Notes: a model not told the origin generated them from the sequence alone. Shown: positions 1-10,780, counted from the first letter of the stretch. The stretch is 64,000 nt of DNA from Tribonema minus (GCA_017506865.1 JAFCMP010000016.1:1-64000), one strand, 5' to 3'. Numbers and translations are program-made.

Positions 1-110
1 TGAGCTTAGCAGCCCTACCTGAGAAGACGTTAAGTCCTCCACGTGCCATCAGAGTAGCGTACAGACGCCAGCGGGACAGCGCGAAGTCACGTACCTGGCC
101 CCACAATTAG

Positions 111-854
111 TCAATCGAGTTCGCACAATCGTGACTTGCCGGACCACTTGCGTGGCCGCAAAGGGTATCGCAGCAATGCAGCATCTTTGGACAGCGTACA
201 ATCTTCGCGAGGAAGGTGACGTTCAGCGTATGGGGGAACGTTACCTTGGTGCTTGAGCTCATACAAAGCATGAAAAGTTCCAGTACCCATGGTGGTATGA
301 ACACCAGTTCTACTACAAGCTCTTTCTCGCGCACCACTCTGAAGTAGTGCGTCGCGCGCCAGCCACTTGTATGACCAGCCGCCGTCCTCGTCAGCTCTGC
401 GGTCCAGTATCTGGCACAATTGCTGGTCAGGGTCCAGCTCTTGCAGTTGCGCGGGAGTCCAGGAGGGCATGTACTCCCTCAATGTCAAGTCGCGCGGGTC
501 TGGGGTGATATGGCTTCATGTTTTCAACATGCGCGGTGGTCTCGCGTATGCGCGTGCCCATGAGTTGGCATTGAAAAGAAAGCCCTGATCACCGTACGGA
601 GCTACTAGCTTCCAGGGGCCAGTGAAATGCTCCTCAATGGCACTTGCGCGGCCGCGTGAAGGTAGTTTCTTGATCCACACATAGTCACCGACCTCCAAGT
701 GTACAGTGCGTTGGATTTGGTCATTGCGAGCTTGAATGCGCTCAGCACGTTGCTGCAGCGCCTCGCCAACCGCCTCCTCAGCAAGTTTAAGATTTTCTTG
801 CAGACGCTTTACCTCAGCATGTAGGTCTTGTGGACTTGCAGCCTCAGAGGTCAA
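111..854 (-). pseudogene. Integrase C-terminal region and chromodomain-like tail of the Ty3 element
   Basis: Two minus-strand frames continue the element. Positions 854-516 encode a coiled, Gln/Glu/Arg-rich helix followed by LEVGDYVWIKKLPS and HFTGPWKLV, the SH3-like integrase C-terminal fold (GPY/F-type region). Positions 488-111 encode QILDRRADEDGGWSYKWLA, which matches the chromodomain core pattern (ILDRR...YLVKWKG). A chromodomain after integrase is characteristic of chromoviruses and targets insertion to marked chromatin. The two frames are offset near 500, so the tail is frameshifted. The final frame ends close to the window edge. Confidence 0.65.
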
Positions 855-1183
855 AGCGTCAAGAGGGAAGCGTGCTTCGCGACCATAAACACAGAAGAAT
901 GGGTCAGACCCGTCTCCTCCCTAGGCGTGTTCCTGAGCGCAAATTGCACGGCATCAAGGTATACATGCCAGCGTGCCTGGTAGCGAGAACAGAGTCTAGC
1001 AAGCGCTCGCTTGACGCGCCCATTCATGTTCTCAACGACGCCGTTAGACTGGGGGTGATATGCGCTGGTTTCAATCTTGTGCACTTTAAAGAAGGTGCAG
1101 AGCGTGGTTATCAGCGCACTCATGAATTCTGCGGCCCTGTCAGACATCAGCTCTTCCACAAGCGCGCCGCACTCAAAGAGCAC
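851..1183 (-). pseudogene. Integrase catalytic core fragment (second Asp and Glu of DDE)
   Basis: The frame contains LMSDRAAEFMS (second catalytic Asp), then TSAYHPQSNGVVENMN with the catalytic Glu in the expected Ty3/Gypsy spacing, followed by the helical segment WHVYLDAVQFALRNTPREETG. It continues the integrase begun in the adjacent frame to the right but is separated from it by a frameshift around 1190-1230. It belongs to the same decayed element. Confidence 0.85.
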
Positions 1184-1252
1184 TCTTGCCAGTAGGGTGC
1201 GGCCTCAGCTGCTGATCTGTCTTTTACGGGGAAAAGCCAACAGTAGCCTGAC

Positions 1253-3244
1253 CTAGCTTCGTGATGATGAGCAAGTATCGATGCCCTTCTGAGGAAAGGA
1301 CGCCGACTTCGTGTAGTCCACATGCAAGCGTTGCCACATGTGTGTAGATGGCATCAGTGCTTGCTTGTACCTGGCAGTGGACTGCGGTTTGGTTTGTTGA
1401 CAAGGGACGCATGAGCGTACGTAGTCTCGGACGTCAGCGCCTAACCCTCTCCAATACATGCGTTCCAGCACCTTTGCGTGCGTGGCAGCAGTCGAGGGGT
1501 GTTGAGCACTGCCATCATCATGGCAAAGACGGAGCACAAGTGGCTTCAAAGCGTCGGGGACCACCCACTGAGTAATTAAGGTGCCCTTCTTTGACCGACT
1601 TGCCATGAAGTGCACGAGTAAACCGTCAGGTTCAACTGTGAAAAACTCTTGGTTCTGGCTGACAAATTTGGCAAGGCTAGGGTCAGGGGTCTGGCCTTGT
1701 GTTTCCAGATAGTGCTTCACAGATGAACAGAAATGGTCACTTTCCTGCCAACGCACAAAGTTTTTGCGTTCCAGCATAGCAGGTGAAGACTCTAGGCGTG
1801 AGTCAGACTCTCCAGTCTGGGTTGACATATTGTCATCTGAAGTATCTGCTTCAGCGTCTTCAGCTCCAAGGGCAAGGTCAGTGATTTCGCTAGTTTCGGT
1901 TGGAGCAGTTGCATCTCCAAGCGGCGAGAGTATCGCAGCGCAGCTGTCCCAAATGTGCTCAGAATACGAGCCCAATTTCATGCTGCAAAGCATGGAAACG
2001 AGGGGAGTGTTTTCTAGTTCTGGTTCACCTCCCTCTTCTTTGAAAAGCGCGGTGTGCACGCACGCGCTCTCGTGCATGGTATCACTGAGGTCATGTACCT
2101 CCTGAGGTGTCAATGTACCCATGCAGTTGCTCAGTTTTGTAGATATTTGTGCAAGTTTGTTAAATTTAAAAGCCGTGCCTCCCGGGCATGCCGTATAAGC
2201 ACCTATGCGGCCTAGAAATGCTGGTGAGTCTTGCAGTTGTTCATCCTCAAAACGTACCCCAGACGGAGGTGCAGGTCCAGCATCGGTGCAGTCGGGCCAC
2301 TGCTCGTCAGTGTGCTCGTACTGCCTAGGTCCGATGATCTCCGTCATCTGAGGCATGCGTGAAGGGCAGTCTGCATTGCCATTGTCTTTGCCAGGCCTGT
2401 GTACGACCATGATGTCGTATTCCTGGAGACGCATGGCCCAATGTAGCAGCTTGCTATTGTGATTGTTCAAGGTCAAGAGCCAGCGAAGCGCAGACGCGTC
2501 GGTTACGACGGTTACAGGTCTGCCCCAAATGTAACCGCGGAAGTTGTTCAAAGCTAGCACTACAGCCAGACACTCTAGTGCAGTAGCACCAAGTTTTGCG
2601 TCCTGCACTGAGTTAATCTTGCTGAAAAATGCCACAACTACCTCTCTGGCAGGTTTGCCGTCAACTGTGTTGACACGGCGCGTGCTGGCCCAGGGGAAGT
2701 CCTTGTGCCGTTCACGTAATTTGTCTAGTGGCACGAATTGAGATAGAACACCAGCAACGGCTAGCTTGCTTGCGTCTGTATGTACTATAAAAGGTAGGTC
2801 AAAGTCTGGGTGCATGATCACAGGAGCGTTTGACATGGCGTGCTTGAGTTTGGCCAGCGCCTCTTGGCGGCGTTTGGTCCACGACATGTCAGCGCCATCA
2901 CGCGTACACTCGACTAGGGGAGCTGCAATATGCGCGAACCGATGTATGTAGCGCCTATAGTAATTGAAGCACCCCATGAGGACTTGCATTAGCCGTTTAT
3001 CTACCTTGCCGTCCTTGCCTACGGGTGGCATCATGTCGACCATGGCTTTTACTTTGTCCTCACATGGCTTGATTCCATACTTGCCCACCTTGTGGCCTAG
3101 GTATGTAACTTCTTCGGCAAAGAGTTGGCACTTGTGTCTAGACACACTCATGCCGTACTCTTCCACGCGTCGAAGTACATCGTCCAAGTGAGCTATATGG
3201 TCTTCTAAATTCTTGCTGTGTACGAGCACATCATCAACGTACAC
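1253..3244 (-). pseudogene. RT C-terminal part (YVDD) - RNase H - integrase N-terminal part
   Basis: This open frame starts at the RT catalytic motif VYVDDVLVHS and continues through the RT thumb (YLGHKVGKYGI) and an RNase H domain with FIVHTDAS, ALECLAV and VTDASALRWLL. A spacer rich in Glu and Thr follows, then an integrase HHCC zinc-binding module (H-H then SCVPCQQTK) and the first core Asp in LHVDYTKS. It lies in the +1 frame relative to the upstream gag-pol frame. Between them are one in-frame TGA and a frameshift in the roughly 30 codons before YVDD. Around 1285 the integrase core shifts frame again (the continuation HRYLLIITKLG reads in another frame). These breaks make it a pseudogene unless they are assembly errors. 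Confidence 0.85.
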
Positions 3245-3344
3245 GCACGCATGCGTTTTGCCTGGCTGAGCCTAGGAGCTCATGCATGCATCTGGTGAAT
3301 ATGCTTGGCAGGCACACCAACCCAAACGGCGCGACCTTGTACTC

Positions 3345-6300
3345 TCAGAGTGAGCCATCAGGTGCCCGGAATGCCGTCTTGCAGGTTGATTCTCTAGTCA
3401 TAGGTATTTGCCTGTAACCAGAAGCAAAGTCTAGTGCCGAGAATATGCGTGAGCCCGAGCATTTCTGAACCAAGTCGTCCATATTGCCAAGCCCATACTC
3501 ATCACGGCGTGTAACTCTGTTGAGCGGCCTATAGTCAACGCAGAAACGGACCTTGTCCTTCTGAGTCACCAGCACTGGATTGCTAGCCCAAGGACCATTG
3601 GCAGGTCTGATCTGTCCGCGTTTGCGCTCATTTTCAATGGCTTCAAATATGATTTTAGCTTCGCGTTCAGCCCACCTGCGTGCCCTGTCGGCGATGGGCG
3701 CTGCGTCGCCTGTGTCAATGTCCACGTCAAAACGGTCCGTCACCTTGGGGTTCTTGGGGTCCTTGGCAAAGGCGCCTCGTCGCCGGCGAAGCACCTCCAT
3801 GGCGCGGTCATAATAGGTGACGCCGTGTTGATCGCGTTGCTTGAGGATGTTGAAGATCTCCCCGTTCTTGTCACACAGCACTTCACGTAGCTCCTCGTCT
3901 GTGCAAGTTCCCAGCGAGGCATTGTGCTCCTCTGCCACCTTGTGTCTGAATGCGGCTCGTTCCGCCTCAGCGCGCATGGCAGGGTCTGGTCTTGGCGAGT
4001 CGTGTTCTGGCACACACGAGGGGTCTGGCTGCTGCACAGGTCTTGATCTGTTTACAGCAGGTGTATCTGGTGCGTTTTGCCCAAGGTGTCTCAACGCAAT
4101 TCTTGTCAAGTTAGTCACAAGCTCCTCTTTGCCAATGTCTAGGCTGCAGATCATGCCAGGGGCCTCAATGACGCCCAGCACTGCACCTCTAGGCACAAAC
4201 ACTGGCGCAGTGGAAGTGTTCTCGACTAACATCCCTAGTGGCTTGTTAGGTGCTACAAAGTCCACCGTATCCATGAGAACGGCACCTCTGGTGGCCAGCC
4301 TGTTTGTCATCACTGACGCCTCTGGCGCGTCAGGGGTGAGTAGCACTTCAACAGGGCCTGTGCACTGTACTGGTGGATGTGACACTACTTCAATGGTTTT
4401 AGCGGTGTCAGCTTTAAGCACCTGGTCACACGTTGTACGCAGCAAATAAGTGCGACTAGGCAAAGTGGGCCTCTGAGAAGACTTGGCTCTTGTAACACCC
4501 ACCTTGATCGTGTTGGCAGCTGGGGGGTCTAGAGTCCCCAACTTAGCTTGTTCATGCATGGTAACGGCAGGTCCAGCGGATCCAGCGGGGTGGAATCGCA
4601 TGCCATGTTCATAGGTGATGGACGAGCCAAATTTGCCAAAGAAATGTGACCCCAAGATTGCCTCGTAAGGCAGGTCCACCACGTAAAAAGCGTGTGTGAA
4701 TATGGTGTCTTTGAAGCGCACCTGGGCGTGCACTACACCTGAAATTGGCACAGACTTCTTGGCGTCTGCAAGTTCAACCGTGGTAAAATCACCCTCGGAG
4801 AGCGGGCAAATTGAACCCGGCGGCAACTGGTGTGCGCGTTCTGTGTTAATGAATTCGGCCTCGGCGCCGTTATCCACTAGCGCGTCAAGTACCAGTTCTT
4901 GTATGCCGTTACCAACTTGTGTGCGTATTGGCATGTGCACAAAGCCATTCTTCTTAGGTCTGCCGACTGCACGTGCCCTATGTAGAATCTTGGGAGGCTT
5001 GTCACGTGCTATGCGTCTGGGTTGAGCCTTGAAAACATCGGTAGCAATGCTACTAGCACTAGGCTGCTGAGCATCTGCATCACTGTCAGTGTCGCTCATT
5101 TCTCGCATTGCAACAGCACGTGGCGTCTCGACATGCGGCGCATGAGAAGCATGAGGAGTCAAAGGCTCTTCCTCATCTTCACCGTACGTCCAAGGCGTCT
5201 GCGAAACCGGTGCATCACTTCCAGGCCCAAATGATGCAAGTATGGCTTGGCCTACATTGCGTGTAAAACGCTGGAAGTTCCGCACGCAAGCACTAGCTAG
5301 GCGCAGTATTGCAGGCCGATCAGGACCGGAGTCTACCATCCATTCTGGCGGGGGAGAAGTGCGATCATGCACTACAACCTCACCTGGTAAGACGCCAGTA
5401 GCATCGCGAGGGCTTGGCCATTCCTCCGGCAAGGCAGCAACCGCGTGCAAGGCAAGCATGAGCGCTGACACGCAATTGGGTTGCACTAAGTTTGCAGCCC
5501 AGCGCTTCATCTGAGTGACAGTCCCGGAAGGATGTGGCTCAAAGTAGCCCAGCAAGTTCATGACCTGATCAACAGTCAAGACAAGGGCCTTATTAACTGG
5601 TCCTGCGTCTTTCTCACGTGGCTGATAAGACGAGGAGGGGCCCCGCCCAGGCTGGCGAGTAACAGGGCTAGGGAGCGGCATGTCAGTAGACAGCACGCCT
5701 TGCGTCGTGGGTTGCCTCGGGTCCCAATAAAACGTGTCATGGGAGCAACCAAGATGTTCACGGACCGTACGTGGCTTGCTGGTGCGAAAGCGCTCATTGA
5801 GAATTGCATTCAAGCGTGCAAATCGTTCAGGCAACCGAGCAGCATTTGCAGCTGACACAGTATAGACGCGCTCACGTGAAGATGCACCATTAACGTCGGT
5901 CCCACGAAACTGCACCTCATAGGTGGAGTACCCCTTTGTACCCACGACGCGGCAGAAGTCACGCCATGAGCTTGATAGGAGCATCCTAGGCACGTTTTCG
6001 TTGATGACTAGAGCTGGCAGGCAATCGGCAGCAATCTCTGCAACATGTACAAGCGTGCGTGCTGCATCGCCTTCAATCCCCATTCCCGCAGGGGAAAACT
6101 CAACACAAGAAGATGTATTCCAAATCGCGTCTGGCTTGAGGTGCTTGAGCCTCTCGCGAACTTGGGGGCTAGATACATCTGCACATATGACCTCGGTGTC
6201 AGGGAAGAGTTTGCTGTACTCCTCACATGTACGCTTGCAGTTGTCTACCGCTAAGACCACCTGCACGTCAACGTCTGCTGCACGTGCGAACTCCTGCAAC

Positions 6301-8996
6301 CCCCTATGTACACCCCCTATTCCACAGCACAACTCTGCCACCCGCAGCCGCCTTCTGTCCGAACGCCCCGCGTCGGCATCAGACGCCTCCTTAGTCTGCG
6401 GATATGACACGGGCGAAGTGGTGGAAGTAGGTGCAACGCATCTGGGGTCAGAGTCAGAAACGTCGGTCTTACCTGGCTGCGGAGTGGCAACATCATGAGT
6501 GACATCTCGCGCTGCAAGCGGCGCGCAACTGGTCGTGTCACTGGTGCCCAGAACAGTCAAAGGTGCGCTAGTGTCAAGTGCGCATACTGCTGGAGCGTCA
6601 CTGGCATCTGGAGCAGTCAATGGTGCGCTGGTGTCAAGTGCGCGTACTGCTGGCTCACTATGCGCATACAAGAACGTGGCTAACATGCAAGTGCCAACGG
6701 TCTTGTCAAGCATGCGTGTAGTGACTTGTGTGCCGGCCTCAGTCGCCGCTGGTTGCACATCTAGCGCTTCTAGCACATCTTGCGTGGAGCTAGTGCAATG
6801 ACCGCTGTGCCCAAGTTGCACTGGCGCGTCAACATCTATGAGTGCACTAGGCAAGGTGTGGAAAGCGGTGAGCGAACACTCACTTGTCTTGGCGCGCTTG
6901 GCGCGCAGCTCGTCGCGGCGCTTCTCCAGCTTGTCGTGGGGCCTCTTGGCGGCCTTCAGGCGCTCGATGCGGTGCTCGTACCATTCCGGGCACTCTTGGC
7001 AGTGCTCCCGGAGCTTGTTCTCTCCACCAAAGTGCTTGTGGCACCCGAAGCACTCGTCGCTGCTGGAAGCCCTGGCCTTGTCGCTCTTGGGCTTGGCCGG
7101 CTGCTTGGCAGGCTTGGCGGGAGCCATCGCCGCAGCCCTAGGGTGGCCCTCGTCCGAAGTGTCCATAGCGGCGCTGCCGCGCATGGCGCTAGTCTTGGCC
7201 TTGGCGCCCTCGTTGACGATAGCGAGCGCCATGCCCTGCCGCTCAGCTGCCTCTTTGAGGTTGCGCTTGAAGTCTGCGAGCTGTTGGGGACGCATGGCTT
7301 TGTAAAAGTCCTCGGTGCGGTCGACCATGGCGTTCCAGTCTTCAAGTATAAGGCGCTCCTTGCGGAAGTCTTGGCGAAGGGGCTGCGTCATGCGGTTGGA
7401 GAAGTGCGTCTTGAGCATGGTGACGTCGACGACCGCGCCCTCGGGTCCGGCGCGCTCCGCAGCATGGAGTAGCTCGTCGGCAAACTGGCGTGGCGTCCAG
7501 TCTGGCTGCCAGACGAGGTCAGTGATCTCCATCATCGCCTCGGCGCGGTGAGCTGCGTTGTCGAAGCGCTTGGCGATCGCCGCCCAAAGCTCCTCGTAGT
7601 TCATGGAACCGCAGCCCTGAACGCGCTCCAGCCCCGTAACAGGGTCCTTGTGCGCGATGATGAGCTGGTCTTGCTGATCCGCGGTCAGGCAACGGCGCAG
7701 AGCGAAGTCCCACTTGTCGTAGGGGACACTGTTGTAGTGGGCCGCCTGCTCGAAATGGCGGCGCGTCGTCTCGGTTGCGCCGGGGCGGAAGGGAATGGGG
7801 AGCGCCGTAGGGTTGAAGAACTTCTGCCAGCTCACGTCTTCATGGTGGCTAGAGCTCGCAGTGGCGGCAGCTGCAGGCGCGGCGAGTGGCGCTGCGCCCT
7901 CGAACGGCGCGCGCGCGGGGTTGATGACGTTGGCGAAAAGGCCGCTACTGCTAGTAGGCGCGGGGGCATAGCTGTGGCTAGCGGTGGGCGCGAGTAGGTC
8001 CGTCCCGGGATAGCCCACGGGCATTGCGCGAAGCTGCTCCTCTTGGGTGCGCTGGGCAGCTTCGGTGAAGAGCGTCGGCGCGGTGAAGTTGACAAAGTGC
8101 GCCAGCGCCGCCGGTCCGGCGCGGCGCGCCGCATCAAAGTAATCTCGAATGCGGCGGTACCGCTCGACGCGGTCCGCGTGACGCCGCAGGTCCGATGCGC
8201 GCAGGGCGCGGCGGTGACGCTCCGCCTCGATGCGCGAGCGCCAGTCGGCGTCAGCTTCGGCCTCGATGGCTAGCTGCAGGGGCGTGGCGTGGGCAGTAGG
8301 CAGAGGACGCCGCTCGCGCTCCTCGTACAGCTCCTTGATCTTGGCGTCCGCGGCTAGAGTGTCGCGCTTGGCTTTGTCACGAGCAGCGTCATCTTGGGTA
8401 ATGCGCTGGCCAAGCTCGACCTCGATGCCGCGGGCGACGCGCTCAACGTCGTCAGAAGAGGTCGGGGGGACGGCGGCGGCGCGTGGAGTTGCAGCGGTGC
8501 CGGCGCTGAAGAGGATGGCTGGGTCGAGGCTAGCAGTGGTGCTAGTAGCTGGACGCACCGAAGCGCTCACGCGCTCTGCAGCACGGCGCAGAGCCTCGTC
8601 GCTAATAGCGGGGAGAGCGGCGCGAAGTCCTCGGACGATGTCGTCCATCTGCTCTCGACCATCACCGGAAGCCGGGGCAGGTGCGGCGGATGTCGCGACC
8701 GGCAGGTTTCCGGAGGACGCGGGGGGACCTTGAGCTTGAGCGGCAGTGACAGGCGGAGTGGCAGTCGGTGTAGTCCCAGCGCTCGCAGGGGTCGAGGCGA
8801 CCGCAGCCGACATGCCGCCCTGATCGGCAGGAGGCGCCGACACAGGGTGCACAGGGGGGGGCTGTGCCTGCGGATCCGCACCGCCACCGCTACTCTCACC
8901 GCCGGTTCCCGCGCCACCCGTTTCCCCAACGGAGGCTAAGGCCGTCGCAGGCTGTTCGGCGTTGCCAGTGTGGATAGCACTTCCTCCCTGAGACAC
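3345..8996 (-). CDS. gag - C5 DNA methyltransferase - protease - RT (N-terminal part) polyprotein of Ty3 element
   Basis: A 1883-residue open frame. Residues about 1-390 are low-complexity Ala/Pro/Thr-rich; 392-570 resemble a retrotransposon gag capsid region (Trp and basic-rich helices); 650-680 contain a Cys/His cluster (CFGCHKHF...HCQEC) that could bind nucleic acid. Residues about 880-1190 are a C5 methyltransferase: motif I ELCCGIGG, motif IV region NTSSCVEFSPAG with the catalytic Cys near 963, motif VI INENV, motif VIII region SSRERVY and a motif X-like segment ending in CVSALMLA. The usual Pro before the catalytic Cys is Ser. Protease motif LVDNGAEAEF lies near 1372, with ILGSHFF downstream. 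RT begins near 1740 and includes FCVDYRPLNRV and SALDFASGYRQI, then stops at TGA (3345-3347), just before the conserved EYKVAPFGL segment, which follows in the same frame. Methyltransferase capture by LTR elements is known in a few algae and dinoflagellates. Confidence 0.88.
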   Translation of the reverse strand: MSQGGSAIHTGNAEQPATALASVGETGGAGTGGESSGGGADPQAQPPPVHPVSAPPADQGGMSAAVASTPASAGTTPTATPPVTAAQAQGPPASSGNLPVATSAAPAPASGDGREQMDDIVRGLRAALPAISDEALRRAAERVSASVRPATSTTASLDPAILFSAGTAATPRAAAVPPTSSDDVERVARGIEVELGQRITQDDAARDKAKRDTLAADAKIKELYEERERRPLPTAHATPLQLAIEAEADADWRSRIEAERHRRALRASDLRRHADRVERYRRIRDYFDAARRAGPAALAHFVNFTAPTLFTEAAQRTQEEQLRAMPVGYPGTDLLAPTASHSYAPAPTSSSGLFANVINPARAPFEGAAPLAAPAAAATASSSHHEDVSWQKFFNPTALPIPFRPGATETTRRHFEQAAHYNSVPYDKWDFALRRCLTADQQDQLIIAHKDPVTGLERVQGCGSMNYEELWAAIAKRFDNAAHRAEAMMEITDLVWQPDWTPRQFADELLHAAERAGPEGAVVDVTMLKTHFSNRMTQPLRQDFRKERLILEDWNAMVDRTEDFYKAMRPQQLADFKRNLKEAAERQGMALAIVNEGAKAKTSAMRGSAAMDTSDEGHPRAAAMAPAKPAKQPAKPKSDKARASSSDECFGCHKHFGGENKLREHCQECPEWYEHRIERLKAAKRPHDKLEKRRDELRAKRAKTSECSLTAFHTLPSALIDVDAPVQLGHSGHCTSSTQDVLEALDVQPAATEAGTQVTTRMLDKTVGTCMLATFLYAHSEPAVRALDTSAPLTAPDASDAPAVCALDTSAPLTVLGTSDTTSCAPLAARDVTHDVATPQPGKTDVSDSDPRCVAPTSTTSPVSYPQTKEASDADAGRSDRRRLRVAELCCGIGGVHRGLQEFARAADVDVQVVLAVDNCKRTCEEYSKLFPDTEVICADVSSPQVRERLKHLKPDAIWNTSSCVEFSPAGMGIEGDAARTLVHVAEIAADCLPALVINENVPRMLLSSSWRDFCRVVGTKGYSTYEVQFRGTDVNGASSRERVYTVSAANAARLPERFARLNAILNERFRTSKPRTVREHLGCSHDTFYWDPRQPTTQGVLSTDMPLPSPVTRQPGRGPSSSYQPREKDAGPVNKALVLTVDQVMNLLGYFEPHPSGTVTQMKRWAANLVQPNCVSALMLALHAVAALPEEWPSPRDATGVLPGEVVVHDRTSPPPEWMVDSGPDRPAILRLASACVRNFQRFTRNVGQAILASFGPGSDAPVSQTPWTYGEDEEEPLTPHASHAPHVETPRAVAMREMSDTDSDADAQQPSASSIATDVFKAQPRRIARDKPPKILHRARAVGRPKKNGFVHMPIRTQVGNGIQELVLDALVDNGAEAEFINTERAHQLPPGSICPLSEGDFTTVELADAKKSVPISGVVHAQVRFKDTIFTHAFYVVDLPYEAILGSHFFGKFGSSITYEHGMRFHPAGSAGPAVTMHEQAKLGTLDPPAANTIKVGVTRAKSSQRPTLPSRTYLLRTTCDQVLKADTAKTIEVVSHPPVQCTGPVEVLLTPDAPEASVMTNRLATRGAVLMDTVDFVAPNKPLGMLVENTSTAPVFVPRGAVLGVIEAPGMICSLDIGKEELVTNLTRIALRHLGQNAPDTPAVNRSRPVQQPDPSCVPEHDSPRPDPAMRAEAERAAFRHKVAEEHNASLGTCTDEELREVLCDKNGEIFNILKQRDQHGVTYYDRAMEVLRRRRGAFAKDPKNPKVTDRFDVDIDTGDAAPIADRARRWAEREAKIIFEAIENERKRGQIRPANGPWASNPVLVTQKDKVRFCVDYRPLNRVTRRDEYGLGNMDDLVQKCSGSRIFSALDFASGYRQIPMTRESTCKTAFRAPDGSL

Positions 8997-10490
8997 ACGA
9001 CAAAGTTGGCAACTCGTTGCTAGTACGCACTTCTGTGTAGAGCGGGCAAACGCTCAAAATGTGCGCGTCGACGGCGTGCCAGAGCGCTCAAGATTTTCAA
9101 AGTGCTCAAAGTTTATGCAATCTGCTCAGAGGTTATGCAGAAGCCGATAATTCCCCTTTCCACTTGAAAAAGCGTGCCAGGGTCGGCCTAGGCGAGTCTA
9201 GCCAGCGTGTGGACAACTCCACATTGTCAACTCAAAATGCGTCGGGGTGATCAGTCCCGTTGCATACATGAGTTTTCACGCTGCACGCAACATTGTGCCG
9301 AGGTGCACGAATCAGTTAGCGGCGCTCACACTAACTGACGGAAAACGCTGTTGCATGGTTGCGTGTCCATGCTCACGGATTCCTCAAAGTAGCTGGAGCA
9401 CCTAGTCTGACAGTACAGCCAGTTGTGCCTAGCAGCCGTGTGCTGGAAGGGAAACACCGTGAGCTTCGTTGATCGCATGCTGTCGTCTGCAGGACTAAAC
9501 AGCACGGACTTGCCATAGCATGCGAGCAACTGATAGACGCTGGGCAGTCTTAGTACATAGCAGCGTCCCTATGTGTCTGTTGCACCGCCAGCGCGACCCC
9601 GTCGCGGACGCAGTACTTCAGAACACCTTCGTGGCCTAAGTGCACGGCATTAAACTGTGTCGGAGTAATCGACAGAGTCTTCAAAGTCTAGCACCGATGT
9701 TGTCGCCGGCAAGTGGAGCTGAGCCATGATACAGCAAAGCAGCCTGGAGTCTATGTTCTTGAGCAATAGAGCTGCTGAGCTGCTAGTGACATCAAAGTGC
9801 AACCAACTTGCAGGGCAAACATCAGTGGGGCAAACAAAGACACACCTGTGTAGACATGACTGAAGAAGGAGAGTGAGCCCAATGGATATGGCTCAGCTCC
9901 AGAGGTCTTGCTGTCTCCCAGCCAGGATGGCCTCTTGTTGCTTGCCTTGTAGGTGCCTCGAGCACTTGTTGTTGAAGCAAAAAAAAGCCGTCCTCCTAGT
10001 TGCTGGCACAGGGCTTGAAGTTGAAGTACCGGTCCAGAGAACGGTCTCCCCCTTCCAGAGCTCCTGGCATTTCATGCTACTTGTAGCATAAAACAGAGAA
10101 CTTGTATCACAGATAATAATAGAAGTAAAACAGTTCAATGCGAAATCCAGGGCCACTTTGTGCAACATCTTGCAGTAGTCCAATCTGGGGTCATTAGGGT
10201 CACAATCAGTGTGTAGTGGGCAGGCGTCTATTTATATACAATTTTATTTCTCCTCCAGACTGCATGTTGGCCATTGTCGTGCAAGGACAACGACCGTGGC
10301 CTCTCAGAGGTCAACTTGAAGTGCGTGCTCATGCGCCCCTGCATCGCTACAGACACGCGCTGATCTCCCTCTGCGTCCCAAATCTCTAGCATCAAAAGCA
10401 GACCAGTCATGCATGCATCGCCTGCTCTTGAATGAAAAAGGCAAGTTTCGTGATGCACCCACACGCTCTATACAATCCTCTTTTGTGTGC
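8997..10490. other. Non-coding stretch: retroelement leader side and upstream flank of the bZIP-like gene
   Basis: No protein family is recognisable on either strand. The left part should contain the 5' leader and 5' LTR of the minus-strand Ty3 element, but with no second LTR in the window they cannot be delimited. A TATA-like A/T run (TATTTATATA) lies near 10230. The bZIP basic region expected upstream of the gene that follows was looked for here and not found. Confidence 0.5.
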
Positions 10491-10780
10491 AGGACGATGA
10501 CCTTGCCTTCTTCCTGCCGCTCATTAATTCATTGCCTTTCATTCATTTACTGCCATTCACTCATTCATTCATTCATTCATTGCTCAACTGCAGGACGACG
10601 ACCGCGGCCTGTTCCCGCCGCGCCTGCGCAGCAATCACTGCACATCACAGCAACAGCTTCACTTCACAGTGTCCACTCTACACGCCATTCGTCCTTGAAG
10701 TTTGGTTTTTGTGTCTTTTGTTGTTTTTCCCATCTCTTTCAGGACGACGATCGCGGCCTGTTCCCGCCGCGCCTGCAGCC
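10491..10780 (+). repeat. Three upstream echoes of the 5' edge of the bZIP-like exon at 10859
   Basis: The exon start (AG, then GACGACGACCGC, ending CCGCCGCGCCTGC) recurs near 10491 (diverged), 10593 and 10744, each preceded by TGCAGGA or TTTCAGGA like a real acceptor. The copies are separated by ATTC-rich microsatellite (10550-10582; also 10797-10850). Only the copy at 10859 runs on into the full exon. Confidence 0.9.

Larger units (their letters stand above)
1..8996 (-). mobile_element. Ty3/Gypsy (chromovirus-like) LTR retrotransposon carrying a DNA methyltransferase domain, decayed
   Basis: Read on the minus strand the order is gag, zinc-finger-like Cys/His cluster, C5-cytosine methyltransferase, aspartic protease, reverse transcriptase, RNase H, integrase (HHCC then DDE core) and a chromodomain-like tail. 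RT-RNaseH-IN order and the terminal chromodomain-like segment place it in Ty3/Gypsy, probably chromoviruses. The frame is interrupted several times (stop near 3345, frameshifts near 3250, 1285, 1200, 850 and 500), so this copy is not autonomous as read. I found no convincing LTR pair: the 3' LTR is probably beyond the left edge, and the 5' leader/LTR should lie in 8997-9860 but has no partner here. No primer-binding site was recognised. Confidence 0.9.

Noticed and set aside
1-110. Possible 3' LTR of the Ty3 element
   Set aside because: Compared with 9000-9860; only short weak matches (CGCCAGCG-type words), no TG...CA pair, so no LTR is called.
9014-9027. Third occurrence of TCGTTGCTAGTACG, the LINE target duplication sequence
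   Set aside because: The 14-mer matches the LINE left flank, but surrounding sequence is unrelated and no element is adjacent; treated as chance or a short shared word.
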